Source: Falsiroseomonas selenitidurans (GTDB lineage Bacteria; Pseudomonadota; Alphaproteobacteria; Acetobacterales; Acetobacteraceae). Taken from it: 64,000 nt of DNA. The notes below the pieces were generated by a model. The model was not told the DNA's origin, made no database searches, and saw nothing but the letters and a program-made list of their open reading frames with translations. Positions 44,770 to 53,823 of this stretch are shown piece after piece. Location of the stretch: assembly GCF_012103215.1 (NCBI RefSeq), contig NZ_JAAVNE010000006.1, forward strand, positions 62,001 through 126,000. Direction: 5' to 3'. The translations under genes were made by a program, and so were the position numbers. Every line of letters begins with the position of its first letter. The first letter of the stretch is position 1.

Positions 44770-45423
44770 ATGCCCGCCCAGCCGCCTTCGACCACCCTGC
44801 ACCGGCCAAGGCCGGGCTCCCTGCTGCCGTGGCGCCCGGCGTTCATGGCCTTCGGCGGCAATCAGGTCTCCGGCCCGACCCTCACCGCCTTCCGGCTGCG
44901 CGCCGCGACGCTGTTCGACCATGCCGCTACCGGCAACCGCGTCGAGGTCGGTCCCGGCTTCCGCAACCGCGGCCTTTCCATCAGGATGACCGGGCACGGC
45001 AACCTGCTGCGCATCGGCGCCGGTGTCACCTGGGGCGGCGTGATCTCGGTCTACGGCGATGGGTTGCTGGTGACGATCGGCGACCGCTGCGATGCCAAGC
45101 AGGTCACCATCGTGGCACGCCACGCCGGCGTGACCGTCGGCGCCGACAGCCTGTTCGCCACCGGGGTGGAGATCCGCTCCTCCGACATTCACGGAATCCG
45201 CGATCGGGCGAGCAGCGACCTCCTCAACCCACCGGCCCCCGTGCATCTCGGGCGGCATGTCTGGGTCGCCGGGCGGGTCTTCATCGGCAAGGGTGTGACG
45301 GTACCGGATGGCTGCGTCCTGGGCGCCGGCTCCGTCATCACCCGGCCCTTCGAGGAGCCCGATTGCGTCATCGCCGGCAATCCGGCGCGCATCATCCGGC
45401 GCGGCATCGTCTGGACCCGCTGA
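44770..45423 (+). CDS. Hexapeptide-repeat acyltransferase (CatB/LacA-like)
   Basis: 217 residues. From residue about 60 on, the protein is a left-handed beta-helix: imperfect hexapeptides (VEVGPGFRNRG, LRIGAGVTWGG, VTIGDRCDA, VTVGADSLFATGVEI), SDIHGI with a likely catalytic His, and a closing HVWVAGRVFIGKGVTVPDGCVLGAGSVI and AGNPARII. These are xenobiotic or sugar O-acetyltransferase features; polysaccharide modification is likely. ATG 44845 is an alternative start. Neighbours give no pathway. Confidence 0.85.
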   Translation: MPAQPPSTTLHRPRPGSLLPWRPAFMAFGGNQVSGPTLTAFRLRAATLFDHAATGNRVEVGPGFRNRGLSIRMTGHGNLLRIGAGVTWGGVISVYGDGLLVTIGDRCDAKQVTIVARHAGVTVGADSLFATGVEIRSSDIHGIRDRASSDLLNPPAPVHLGRHVWVAGRVFIGKGVTVPDGCVLGAGSVITRPFEEPDCVIAGNPARIIRRGIVWTR

Positions 45424-45467
45424 GCGCGAAGCCCGGCACCCGAGCCGGATCCCCGTGATGCCAGGCC

Positions 45468-45488
45468 GCGCCCGCCGAAGGCGGGCGC
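45468..45488. terminator. Bidirectional terminator between acyltransferase and ltaE
   Basis: Perfect 9-bp stem GCGCCCGCC / GGCGGGCGC with a GAA (TTC on the other strand) loop, in the 96-bp gap between convergent genes. No long T-run, but stem strength and position support termination for both genes. Confidence 0.65.
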
Positions 45489-45519
45489 TTGAGGCGGTGA
45501 GGATCACCGGGCTATGGCA

Positions 45520-46587
45520 TCAGGCCTTTGCCAGCGCGCCGCGGATGGCGCCCAGCGCCGCCTCGATCATCGGCGCCGCCACGTCCAGATGCGTGCAGGC
45601 GCGCAGCCGGCCGCCGAGCAGCGACACGGCGATTCCCTCCATCCGCAGCCGGCGCTGCAACGCCTCCGCCGCCACGCCGGTGCCCGCGATGGTGAAGAAC
45701 ACCAGATTGGTGTCGGGGTCCTGCACCTCCACCCCCTCCATCTGCGCCAAGCCGCGGGCCAGCGCCTTGGCGTTGGCGTGATCCTCCGCCAACCGGTCGA
45801 TGTTGTGGTCCAGCGCATAGAGGCAGCCCGCCGCGCAGACACCCGCCTGGCGCATGGCGCCGCCGAGCCGCTGCTTCCAGCGCCAGGCCTCGTCGATGAA
45901 GTCACGCGTGCCGCACAGCACGGCGCCGAGCGGCGCGCCCAGGCCCTTGGTGAAGTCCAGCCAGACGCTGTCATAGCCGGCCACCATCTCGGCCGGGGCG
46001 ATGCCGGCGGCGACGCAGGCATTCATCAGCCGCGCGCCGTCCATATGGGTGGACAGGCCCGCGCCATGGGCGATGGCCGCGATCTCCGCCAGCACCGCGC
46101 GGTCCCAGACGGCGCCGCCGCCGGTATTGGCCGTCTGCTCCACCTCCACCAGCCTTTGCGTCGGCGTGTGGCGGGACTTGCCGCGCAGCGCGCCGCGCAG
46201 CGAATCGGGGCTGTACATGCCGCGCGGGCCCTTCAGCGGCAGGATCTGCACGCTGCCGAGCGCCGCATGGGCGCCGCCCTCGCTGGTCAGGATATGCGCG
46301 GTTTCATGCGCGATGATCTCCTCCCCCGGGCGGCAATGCACCAGGGTGGCGGCGACGTTGCACATGGTGCCGGAGGGCATGAACACCGCCGCTTCCTTGC
46401 CCATCAGCGCCGCCATGCGGTCGCACAGCGCATGCACCGTGGGGTCGTCGCCATGCTGCTCGTCGCCGACCTCGGCCCGCATCATGGCGTCCAGCATCGC
46501 CGGCGTCGGCCTGGTCTGCGTGTCCGAATACAGGTTGATGCGGACGGGCGGCGCGCCCTCGGGCGGGCGTTCGGGGGCATGGACCAT
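45520..46587 (-). CDS. ltaE: Low-specificity L-threonine aldolase
   Basis: 355 residues, PLP fold type I. NLYSDTQTRPTPAMLDAM at the start, FMPSGTMCN, HMDGARLMNA and the PLP lysine in DFTKGLGAPLGAVL are present, plus the CAAGCLYALDHN segment. Splits L-threonine or L-allo-threonine to glycine and acetaldehyde, PLP-dependent, cytosolic. Stands alone, convergent with the acyltransferase gene. Confidence 0.94.
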   Translation of the reverse strand: MVHAPERPPEGAPPVRINLYSDTQTRPTPAMLDAMMRAEVGDEQHGDDPTVHALCDRMAALMGKEAAVFMPSGTMCNVAATLVHCRPGEEIIAHETAHILTSEGGAHAALGSVQILPLKGPRGMYSPDSLRGALRGKSRHTPTQRLVEVEQTANTGGGAVWDRAVLAEIAAIAHGAGLSTHMDGARLMNACVAAGIAPAEMVAGYDSVWLDFTKGLGAPLGAVLCGTRDFIDEAWRWKQRLGGAMRQAGVCAAGCLYALDHNIDRLAEDHANAKALARGLAQMEGVEVQDPDTNLVFFTIAGTGVAAEALQRRLRMEGIAVSLLGGRLRACTHLDVAAPMIEAALGAIRGALAKA

Positions 46588-46641
46588 GGGGGCGGCTCCG
46601 GCTGGTGTTCCGGGGCACTCCGCTATGGGCGGGGGGCGACG

Positions 46642-47283
46642 TCAAGCCAGGTGGTGGCGCTGCCACAGCGGCGCGATGGCCGGGCGTGCGGCGACCGCGC
46701 GGGTCAGCGCCTCGATCCGCGGCAGGTTCGCCGGCGCCCATTCCCGCCCACCCGCCCAGCGGGAGAGCACGGCCAGGTAGAGATCCGCGACGCTGAACCG
46801 TGCGCCGAGCAGGAAGGGCGCGGCGGGATCGCCGGTCAGGCCGGCATGATCCTCCACCACCCGCAGCACCTCGCGCGCCATGGTCTGCGCCATGTCGCGC
46901 AGCGCCTGGTGCTGGTCCGGCGGCACGCCGAAGCGGGCGGGGTAATCCCAGCGGGTGATCTGCGGGTAGAACTCCCCGGCCAGCAGCGCCATCCAGCGGA
47001 GCGCCCGCGCCCGGCCCGTATCACCCGGCGGCGGCAGCAGGCCCGGGTGGATATCCGCCAGCGTCACCAGGATGGCCAGGCTTTCCGTCATCACCGTGCC
47101 ATCCGGCAGGATCAGCGTCGGCAGGCGGCCCATCGGGTTGATGGCCCGGTAGTCCGCGCGCAGCTGGTGGTCACCCTCCAGCGGCACGTCCCGCACTTCC
47201 ACCGCGGCGCCGATCTCGGCCAGCGCCATCTCGACCGGGGCGGAGCCGGAGCCGGCATCGCCGTAGAGGATATAGCCCGCCAT
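46642..47283 (-). CDS. Glutathione S-transferase family protein
   Basis: 213 residues. Thioredoxin-fold N-terminus (ILYGDAGSGSAPVEMALAE) with the cis-Pro and glutathione loop in INPMGRLPTLILPDG and TESLAILVTLADI, then the helical domain with the N-capping FSVADLYLAVLSRW. The catalytic Ser/Cys near residue 10-13 is one of several serines and cannot be fixed. Divergent from the unknown gene at 47391. Confidence 0.9.
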   Translation of the reverse strand: MAGYILYGDAGSGSAPVEMALAEIGAAVEVRDVPLEGDHQLRADYRAINPMGRLPTLILPDGTVMTESLAILVTLADIHPGLLPPPGDTGRARALRWMALLAGEFYPQITRWDYPARFGVPPDQHQALRDMAQTMAREVLRVVEDHAGLTGDPAAPFLLGARFSVADLYLAVLSRWAGGREWAPANLPRIEALTRAVAARPAIAPLWQRHHLA

Positions 47284-47390
47284 CCTGCCCCCCCGATTGC
47301 CGTGGCACGCGAAACAGCATGCAACGCCGGCGCCATCCTGTCGCCGGGCCGACATGCTTTCCTGCGCCCGCAGCAACGGGACGTGATGCG

Positions 47391-48038
47391 ATGAGCGGCC
47401 TGCAGGTCAGCATCGGCGACATCCTCGCCGATCAGCGGGAGGGTGCAGCGGCGCGCCTCGGCGCCACCGCGGCGGATATCCGCACCGCGCGCGACAGCGG
47501 CTTCGATCCGCAGGATGTGATGACCCTGCGCCAGGCCAGCGCCGCCCGCGCGGTGCTGCTGGTCTTCCGCTGCCCCAACCTCGCCGCCCGGTCCCTGCAC
47601 GGGCTGTTGCCCGCCAAGACCGCGGTGACCACCGCGAAAAGCGGCAGTTCCGGCGCCGTGACCAGCACGAGCGGCCTGCTGATGGTCTCCGACTACGACA
47701 TCATGAGCGCCTGGCGGCAGGAGGGCGCCGGCTTCCGCAAGATCCCGATCACCGCTGCCACCCCGGGTGCCAAATACGGTGCCTGGCTGCCGGAAGCCCG
47801 CGAGCTGGTGCAGGCGCTGAACCGCAGCCTGGTGACGAAGATCCAGCACGGCGCGCAGGATGACTGGCTGGATGCGGAGCGCAATCGCGGCGTGAAGCCG
47901 GAGGATCTGTTCCTCGCCTTCCGCCTCGGCGTGCCGGCGCTGCTGGAGGGGCCGGCGGCGCTGGAACGCTTCTACCGCCAGGATCGCCTGTTCTGGCCCT
48001 ATCTGCCGAACGGCAGGCACAGCGGCGCCGCCAACTAG
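47391..48038 (+). CDS. Hypothetical protein (215 aa)
   Basis: I do not recognise it. The sequence is soluble and mixed alpha/beta: an N-terminal helix (SIGDILADQREGAAARLG), VLLVFRCPNLAARSLHG, a Lys/Ser/Thr stretch (AVTTAKSGSSGAVTSTSG) before LLMVSDYDIMSAWR, and a C-terminal FYRQDRLFWPYL. The segments MVSDYDIM and AKTAVTTAKSG are reminiscent of secreted-toxin catalytic domains, but only loosely. Its stop codon TAG lies inside repeat R3 (CTAGAGCC). ATG 47391 chosen over an upstream in-frame start because it follows GGGAC. Confidence 0.7.
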   Translation: MSGLQVSIGDILADQREGAAARLGATAADIRTARDSGFDPQDVMTLRQASAARAVLLVFRCPNLAARSLHGLLPAKTAVTTAKSGSSGAVTSTSGLLMVSDYDIMSAWRQEGAGFRKIPITAATPGAKYGAWLPEARELVQALNRSLVTKIQHGAQDDWLDAERNRGVKPEDLFLAFRLGVPALLEGPAALERFYRQDRLFWPYLPNGRHSGAAN

Positions 48039-48204
48039 AGCCATTTCGCCGAAACCGAGGACGGCGAAACGGCTCTGGCTTATTGTTTCGGCGCATTTTC
48101 CGAGTCGCCTTGCGAAGCCGCAAGGCTTGAAAATGCTCCAGCTTATTGTCCCGGCGCATTTGCCGGGTCGCCTTGCGAAGCCGCAAGGCTTGAAAATGCC
48201 CTAG
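48035..48204 (+). repeat. Interspersed two-hairpin repeat, copy R3 with duplicated hairpin B
   Basis: 170 bp: hairpin A (AGAGCCATTTCGCCG with CGGCGAAACGGCTCT), hairpin B with core at 48108-48125, then a second hairpin B with the identical core at 48171-48188 and GCATTTGCCGGG replacing GCATTTTCCGAG. It fills the whole gap between the convergent unknown gene and the coq10-like gene and includes the former's stop codon. CTAG occurs at both ends (48035, 48201). Confidence 0.88.
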
Positions 48205-48205
48205 C

Positions 48206-48676
48206 TCAGGCCGAGGGTGCCGGGCTCGCGGCCGCCGGTGGCGGCGCGCGGCGGTACAGCGCCGCGGCGCGGCGTTCGAAGGACCGCACCATCAGCCGCA
48301 CCGCCTCGTTGAAGACGGTGCCGATCACGGCCTGCAGCAGGCGCGACTTGAACTCGAAATCGACGAAGAAATCGACCTCGGTGCCATTCGCCACCGGCCG
48401 GAAACGCCAATGGTTGTTCAGGTAGCGGAATGGCCCCGTCAGGTAGCGGACATGCACATGATGCGGCCGCTCCAGCGTCACCTGGCTGCGGAAGGTCTCG
48501 CGGAACATCTTGAAGCCGATGGTCAGGTCGGCGATCAGCTCGCCCTCGGTGCGGGAGATGACGCGCGCGCCGACGCACCAGGGCAGGAATTCCGGGTAGC
48601 GGCGCACATCCGCCACCATGTCGAACAGCTGCTCATCCGTATAGGGCAGCACCCGCTTCTCGGCATGGGTGGGCAT
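48206..48676 (-). CDS. Coenzyme Q-binding COQ10/RatA-like START-domain protein
   Basis: 156 residues, SRPBCC (polyketide cyclase-like) fold. VLPYTDEQLFDMVADVRRYPEFLPWC is the family signature, followed by FRYLNNHWRFRP and VDFFVDFEFKSRLL. Members bind ubiquinone-like lipids in respiration; some were called RatA toxins. The alanine/proline tail is likely disordered. Its ATG overlaps the lipA stop. Confidence 0.9.
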   Translation of the reverse strand: MPTHAEKRVLPYTDEQLFDMVADVRRYPEFLPWCVGARVISRTEGELIADLTIGFKMFRETFRSQVTLERPHHVHVRYLTGPFRYLNNHWRFRPVANGTEVDFFVDFEFKSRLLQAVIGTVFNEAVRLMVRSFERRAAALYRRAPPPAAASPAPSA

Positions 48677-49641
48677 CAGGCGGCCTTCAGCTTCGCGTTC
48701 CGCGCATCCCGCAGCGCCGCGAAGTCGCGGTCGGCGTGGTAGGAGGAGCGCGTCAGCGGCGTGGCGGAGACGAGGAGAAAACCCTTGCCGCGCGCCGCCT
48801 GGCCGTAATCGGCGAACTCGTCCGGCGTGACGAAGCGATCCACCGCCGCGTGCTTCACCGATGGCTGCAGATACTGGCCGATGGTGAGGAAATCGACCTC
48901 CGCGCTGCGCAGATCGTCCATCACCTGCAGCACCTCGATCCGCTTCTCCCCCAGCCCGACCATGATGCCGGACTTGGTGAAGATGGAGGGATCGCGCTGC
49001 TTCACCCGGTCCAGCAGCCGCAGCGAATGGTAGTAGCGCGCGCCGGGGCGGATGGCGGGGTACAGCGCCGGGACGGTTTCCAGATTGTGGTTGAACACAT
49101 CCGGCCGCGCCTCGATCACCACCTCCAGCGCGCCATCCTTCCGCAGGAAATCGGGCGTCAGGATCTCGATCGTGGTGCCGGGCGCCGCGGCGCGGATGGC
49201 GGCGATGGTCTCGGCAAAATGCCGCGCGCCGCCATCGGCCAGATCGTCCCGGTCCACGGAGGTGACGACGACATGGCGCAGGCCGAGCTTCGCCACCGCA
49301 TCGGCCACCCGGCGCGGCTCGTCACTGTCCAGCGCCTTCGGCATGCCGGTGATGACGTTGCAGAAGCTGCACGCCCGGGTGCAGGTATCGCCCATGATCA
49401 TCATGGTGGCGTGGCGCTGCGACCAGCATTCGCCGATATTCGGGCAGGCTGCCTCCTCGCACACCGTGACCAGCCCATTGGCGCGCATCAGCGCCTGGGT
49501 TTCCCGATACACCGGGCTGGTGGGCGCCTTCACCCGGATCCAGTCCGGCTTCCGCTGGATCGGGTTGTCGGGGCGCTTCGCCTTCTCGGGGTGCCGCTCG
49601 GCGCCCAGCCTGGCGTGGTTGATCTCGACGCGTGTGATCAT
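48676..49641 (-). CDS. lipA: Lipoyl synthase
   Basis: 321 residues, radical SAM. The auxiliary cluster [12 protein letters not shown], the radical [11 protein letters not shown] and the C-terminal RSSYHA serine ligand are all present. Inserts two sulfurs into octanoyl groups on lipoyl domains, here the substrates being those of PdhB and PdhC encoded a few kb upstream on the same strand. Start at 49641 (MITRVEINH). Confidence 0.96.
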   Translation of the reverse strand: MITRVEINHARLGAERHPEKAKRPDNPIQRKPDWIRVKAPTSPVYRETQALMRANGLVTVCEEAACPNIGECWSQRHATMMIMGDTCTRACSFCNVITGMPKALDSDEPRRVADAVAKLGLRHVVVTSVDRDDLADGGARHFAETIAAIRAAAPGTTIEILTPDFLRKDGALEVVIEARPDVFNHNLETVPALYPAIRPGARYYHSLRLLDRVKQRDPSIFTKSGIMVGLGEKRIEVLQVMDDLRSAEVDFLTIGQYLQPSVKHAAVDRFVTPDEFADYGQAARGKGFLLVSATPLTRSSYHADRDFAALRDARNAKLKAA

Positions 49642-49681
49642 GGCACGGATATAGCGATGCACAGCCAAGCCGACGAGGGCC

Positions 49682-50521
49682 TCATGGCTTCACCGCGCGC
49701 AGGCTGAGCGCCAGCGGCAGCCAGGGCCGGTCCGGCCAGGTCCACATTCCCTCCGCATCCTGCACGCTGCCGACGAATTGCTTCCAGGCCATGCGGGGGT
49801 GTTCATGCAGCCAGTCCAGCTGCAGCCCGGCGCCGCGCAGCGCGCCCAGGATCGCCGCCAGGCTGTGCGGGAACTCGATGGTCCGGCGGTTGGTCAGCGT
49901 TGCCTCGGTGTCCATGTAGTCGCTCGGATTGTCGAAGGCGATCGGGCCGGGCTCGAAATACGGGTAGCGCCAGCCGGGGAGGCCGGGGGCGGCCGGGCCC
50001 TCATCGTCGAAGACCCAGGCGATGGGGTGCATGTCGGCGAAGTAGAAGGCGCCGCCGGGACGCAGGGCGAAGGCAATGGCGGCTGCCCAGGCGTCCAGGT
50101 CCGGCAGCCAGCTGATGGTGCCCCAGCTGGTGAAGACCAGGTCGAAGGCGCCCTGCTCCTCCGGGATCGCGGCCGGCGTTTCCAGCACATCCGCCAGCAC
50201 GAAGCGCATGGTGGTCAGGCCGCATTCGGCGGCGAGGCGGCGCGCGGCGTCGAGGGCCGGCGGGCTGAAATCCACCCCCACCACCCGCGCCGCGCCGCGC
50301 TGCGCCAGCGCGATGCTGTCATCGCCGAGATGGCATTGCAGGTGCAGGACGGCCAGACCGGCGACATCGCCGATCTCCGACGCGACGATCGCATCCAGCC
50401 GCCCCTGCCCCGCCCGTACGCGCGCCAGATCGTAGCCGCGCGGCCCGAGATGAACGCCGGTGCGCTCGTCCCAATTCGCCTGGTTCAGGCGGCGCCAGTC
50501 AGATGTGGATGACGCGGCCAT
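49682..50521 (-). CDS. Class I SAM-dependent methyltransferase
   Basis: 279 residues. [16 protein letters not shown] is motif I in the LQCHxG form found in a group of small-molecule methyltransferases, VGVDFSP is motif II, and [16 protein letters not shown] motif IV. The start overlaps the lpd end by 23 bp (M at 50521; an upstream M at 50542 also open). It lies between lpd and lipA; no link to lipoate is known. Confidence 0.85.
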   Translation of the reverse strand: MAASSTSDWRRLNQANWDERTGVHLGPRGYDLARVRAGQGRLDAIVASEIGDVAGLAVLHLQCHLGDDSIALAQRGAARVVGVDFSPPALDAARRLAAECGLTTMRFVLADVLETPAAIPEEQGAFDLVFTSWGTISWLPDLDAWAAAIAFALRPGGAFYFADMHPIAWVFDDEGPAAPGLPGWRYPYFEPGPIAFDNPSDYMDTEATLTNRRTIEFPHSLAAILGALRGAGLQLDWLHEHPRMAWKQFVGSVQDAEGMWTWPDRPWLPLALSLRAVKP

Positions 50522-51893
50522 AGGCGTCCAGCACCGATTCATGCATCGCCTCGGACACGGTGGGATGCGGGAAGACGGTGTGCATCAACTCGGCTTCGGT
50601 CGATTCCAGGGTGCGGGCGATGCCATAGCCCTGGATCATCTCCGTCACCTCAGGCCCGACCATGTGCGCGCCGAGCAATTCGCCGGTCTTCGCATCGAAC
50701 ACCGTCTTCACGAAACCCTCCGGCTCCCCCATGGCGATGGCCTTGCCGTTGCCGATGAAGGGAAAGCGGCCAACGCGGACCTCGTGGCCCAGTTCCTTGG
50801 CCTTCTTCTCCGTCAGGCCGACGCTGGCGACCTGCGGGCGGCAATAGGTGCAGCCGGGGATGTTCAGCACATCCATCGGGTGCGGGTGCTTGCCCGCGAT
50901 GGCCTCGACGCAGATCACCGCCTCATGCGAGGCCTTGTGGGCCAGCCAGGGGGCACCGGTGAGGTCGCCGATGGCATAGACACCCGGCTCCCCGGTATTG
51001 CCGAAGGCATCGGTGACGATGTGGGTGCGGTCGACCTTCACCTTCGTGCCTTCCAGCCCGAGGTCCTCCACATTGCCGACGATGCCGACGGCGGAAATCA
51101 GGCGGTCCGCGGTGATCTCCTGAACCTTACCACCCGCTTCCACGATGGCGGTGATGCTGTCCGCGCCCTTGCGGACACCCTGCACCCGCGCCCCGGTGAT
51201 GATCTGCATCTTCTGCTTGGTGAAGGATTTGTGGACGAAGGCGGAGATTTCCTCGTCCTCCACCGGCAGGATGCGGTCCATCACCTCGATCAAAGTGACC
51301 TCGGCGCCCATGTTCAAATAGAAGCTGGCGAATTCGGAGCCGATGGCGCCGGAGCCCATGACGATGAGCTTCTTCGGCAGCGCGGTGGGCGTCATCGCCT
51401 CCCGGTAGGACCAGATCAGCTTGCCGTCCGGCTCCATCCCCGGCAGGACGCGGGCGCGCGCGCCGGTGGCCAGCAGGATGTGCTTCGCCGCGATCTCCGC
51501 CACCGGCTTGCCGTCCTTGGTGACGGACAGCTTGCCGGGACCGGCCAGCTTGCCGTGGCCGTCGAACACCGTGACCTTGTTCTTCTTCATCAGGTGCTTC
51601 ACGCCACCCGATAGCTGGCCCGCCACGGCGCGTGACCGCTTCACCACCTTCGCAAAATCGAAGCGGATATTGTCCGCCGCGAAGCCGTAGCTATCCAGGC
51701 TGTGCAGCAGGTGGTTGATCTCGCTGGCCCGGAGAAGTGCCTTGGTCGGGATGCAGCCCCAGTTGAGGCAGATGCCGCCCAGATTCTCGCGCTCCACCAG
51801 CGCCACCTTCATGCCGAGCTGGCTGGCGCGGATGGCACCCACATAGCCACCCGGGCCGCCGCCGACGACGACGATATCGAAGGTCTCGGCCAT
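50499..51893 (-). CDS. lpd: Dihydrolipoyl dehydrogenase (E3)
   Basis: 464 residues. FAD motif GGGPGG, redox disulfide in GGICLNWGCIPTKA, NAD domain motif GSGAIGSEFA, and the C-terminal HPTVSEAMHE with the catalytic His-Glu. Reoxidises dihydrolipoyl groups of the pyruvate dehydrogenase complex encoded upstream. Start at 51893 (MAETFDIV). Confidence 0.96.
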   Translation of the reverse strand: MAETFDIVVVGGGPGGYVGAIRASQLGMKVALVERENLGGICLNWGCIPTKALLRASEINHLLHSLDSYGFAADNIRFDFAKVVKRSRAVAGQLSGGVKHLMKKNKVTVFDGHGKLAGPGKLSVTKDGKPVAEIAAKHILLATGARARVLPGMEPDGKLIWSYREAMTPTALPKKLIVMGSGAIGSEFASFYLNMGAEVTLIEVMDRILPVEDEEISAFVHKSFTKQKMQIITGARVQGVRKGADSITAIVEAGGKVQEITADRLISAVGIVGNVEDLGLEGTKVKVDRTHIVTDAFGNTGEPGVYAIGDLTGAPWLAHKASHEAVICVEAIAGKHPHPMDVLNIPGCTYCRPQVASVGLTEKKAKELGHEVRVGRFPFIGNGKAIAMGEPEGFVKTVFDAKTGELLGAHMVGPEVTEMIQGYGIARTLESTEAELMHTVFPHPTVSEAMHESVLDAYGRVIHI

Positions 51894-51904
51894 TTCGGCT
51901 CTCC

Positions 51905-52387
51905 TCAATCCTGGGCCAGGGCGCGCAAAGCGTCGCCCGAAAGGCGACGGACGCGCCATTCATCCCGGCTCTGCGAGCCGATGCGGTCGTAGAAGCGGAT
52001 GGCCGGCGCGTTCCAGTCCAGCACCTGCCATTCCATCCGCGTGCAGTTTTCCGCCACCGCGCGCTGCGCAAGGTGCCGGAAGAAGGCCATGCCGACGCCC
52101 AGGCCGCGATTGGCCGGCTCGACGTAGATGTCCTCGAGATAGATGCCGGGGCGGCCGGTGAAGGTCGAGAAATTGTAGAACCAGATCGCCTGGCCGATCG
52201 CCCGACCCTGCCGTTCCGCCAGGGTGCAGAAGACGCGGGGCGTGGGGCCGAACAGGGCCTCGCGGAAATCGGCCTCGGTGCCGACCGCCTCATGCAGCAG
52301 CTTTTCGTAATCGGCCAGGTCGCGGACCAGCCGGAGGATTTCCGGCAGATCCGCCTCGGTCGCCTCGCGCAGGGTGAAGTCGGTCAT
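51905..52387 (-). CDS. GNAT family N-acetyltransferase, diamine/thialysine type
   Basis: 160 residues. FTLREATEADLPEILRLVRDLADYE is the usual start of spermidine/spermine and thialysine acetyltransferases; IYLEDIYVEPANRGLGVG contains the acetyl-CoA loop (R/QxxGxG as NRGLGVG), and NCTRMEWQVLDWNAPAIRFYDRIG completes the fold. It is inserted between pdhC and lpd, a location seen in related genomes, but its substrate is unproven. Confidence 0.88.
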   Translation of the reverse strand: MTDFTLREATEADLPEILRLVRDLADYEKLLHEAVGTEADFREALFGPTPRVFCTLAERQGRAIGQAIWFYNFSTFTGRPGIYLEDIYVEPANRGLGVGMAFFRHLAQRAVAENCTRMEWQVLDWNAPAIRFYDRIGSQSRDEWRVRRLSGDALRALAQD

Positions 52388-52514
52388 GTCGCGCCCCCAA
52401 CCTGACCAGCCTTCCGCGTCGCGGCAGTGCCGCTCCCCCCCGCCAGCGGGGAACGGGCTTCTGCTGGCTCCCCTGCATTTGCGGGGGAGGGTCGGGGTGG
52501 GGGCATGCGCGCCA
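52388..52514 (-). repeat. Low-complexity intergenic hairpins between pdhC and GNAT gene
   Basis: Contains CTCCCC/GGGGAG (around TGCATTTGCG, near 52470-52490) and a second stem, CCCCGC/GCGGGG, near 52437-52453. The GGGGGAGGGTCGGGGTGGGGG stretch is the type of G-rich repeat often dispersed in alphaproteobacterial intergenes. It may end the pdh transcript or be a repeat remnant. Confidence 0.5.
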
Positions 52515-53810
52515 TCACAGCATCAGGCTCAGCGGCTCCTCGACGATCTTCTTGAAGGTCGCGATCCACTCCGCCGCCAGCGCCCCATCCACCACGCGGT
52601 GGTCGACCGAGAGCGTGCAGGTCATCACCGTGGCGATGGCGAGCGCGCCATCCTTCACCACCGGCCGCTGTTCCCCGGCGGAGACCGCCAGGATGCCGGC
52701 CTGCGGCGGGTTGATGATGGCGGCGAAGTCGCGCACGCCATACATGCCCATGTTGGAGATGCTGAAGCCGCCACCCTGGAACTCCTCCGGCTTCAACTTG
52801 CCCGACTTGGCCCGCGTGGCCAGGTCCTTCATCTGGTTGCTGATGGAGGCGAGCCCCGTCTGGTCCGCCTTGCGGATGATCGGCGTGATCAGCCCGTCCG
52901 GGATGCTGACCGCGACGGAAATGTCGACGTCGTGGTACTGGAGGATCGCCTCCTCGGTCCAGGTCGCGTTCACCTGCGGCAGCCGCCGCAGCGCCACCGC
53001 CGCCGCCTTGATCACCAGGTCATTCACGGAAAGCTTGAAGGCGCCCGGCCCATCCTTCGGCGAGGTTGCATTCAGCTGCGAGCGCAGCTTCAGCAGCGCG
53101 TCGATCTCGATATCCATGGTGACGTAGAAATGCGGAATCGTCTGCTTCGATTCCGTCAGGCGGCGCGCGATCACCTTGCGGATGCTGCTGTTCGGCACGG
53201 CGGTATGCGGCGCCGTGATGACGGGGGCCGGCGCCTTGGGCGCCGGCGCGGCGGCGGGTGCGGGCGCCGCGGCCGGCGCCGGTTCGGCCTTGGCCGGCGC
53301 GGGCCTGGCGGCCTGCGGCTTGGCCAGCGCGGCCTCCACATCCGTCTTCACGATGCGGCCATTCGGCCCGCTGCCGCTGAGGGCAGCGAGATCCAGCCCG
53401 GCCTGCGCCGCCATGCGGCGGGCGAGCGGGGAGGCGATGGTGCGGTCGCCGGCGCCGGTGGCCTTCGGGGCCTCCGCCTTCGGTGCCGCGGCCGGCTCCG
53501 TCTTCGGCGTCTCCGGCGCGGGGGCCGGCTTCGGGGCTTCGGCCTTCGGCGCCGCATCGGCCGATTCGCCCGGCTCCACCAGCACGGCGATCGGGTCGTT
53601 GACCTTCACGCCGGCGGTGCCGCCCGGCACCAGGATCTTGCCCAGCACGCCCTCATCCACGGCTTCCACTTCCATGGTCGCCTTGTCGGTCTCGATCTCG
53701 GCGATGATGTCGCCGGCCTTCACCGTGTCGCCTTCGGCCTTCAGCCAGCGGGCCAGCGTGCCTTCCGTCATGGTGGGCGACAGCGCCGGCATCAGGATGT
53801 TCGTGGCCAT
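52515..53810 (-). CDS. pdhC: Pyruvate dehydrogenase E2, dihydrolipoyl acetyltransferase
   Basis: 431 residues. One lipoyl domain with the lipoyl-lysine in [13 protein letters not shown], an Ala/Pro/Lys linker, a peripheral-subunit-binding domain ([19 protein letters not shown]), a second Ala/Pro linker, and the catalytic core ending in SVDHRVVDG (DHRxxDG). Forms the complex core and transfers acetyl to CoA. ATG is 13 bp after the pdhB stop. Confidence 0.96.
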   Translation of the reverse strand: MATNILMPALSPTMTEGTLARWLKAEGDTVKAGDIIAEIETDKATMEVEAVDEGVLGKILVPGGTAGVKVNDPIAVLVEPGESADAAPKAEAPKPAPAPETPKTEPAAAPKAEAPKATGAGDRTIASPLARRMAAQAGLDLAALSGSGPNGRIVKTDVEAALAKPQAARPAPAKAEPAPAAAPAPAAAPAPKAPAPVITAPHTAVPNSSIRKVIARRLTESKQTIPHFYVTMDIEIDALLKLRSQLNATSPKDGPGAFKLSVNDLVIKAAAVALRRLPQVNATWTEEAILQYHDVDISVAVSIPDGLITPIIRKADQTGLASISNQMKDLATRAKSGKLKPEEFQGGGFSISNMGMYGVRDFAAIINPPQAGILAVSAGEQRPVVKDGALAIATVMTCTLSVDHRVVDGALAAEWIATFKKIVEEPLSLML

Positions 53811-53823
53811 GTGCTGTCCCCCC

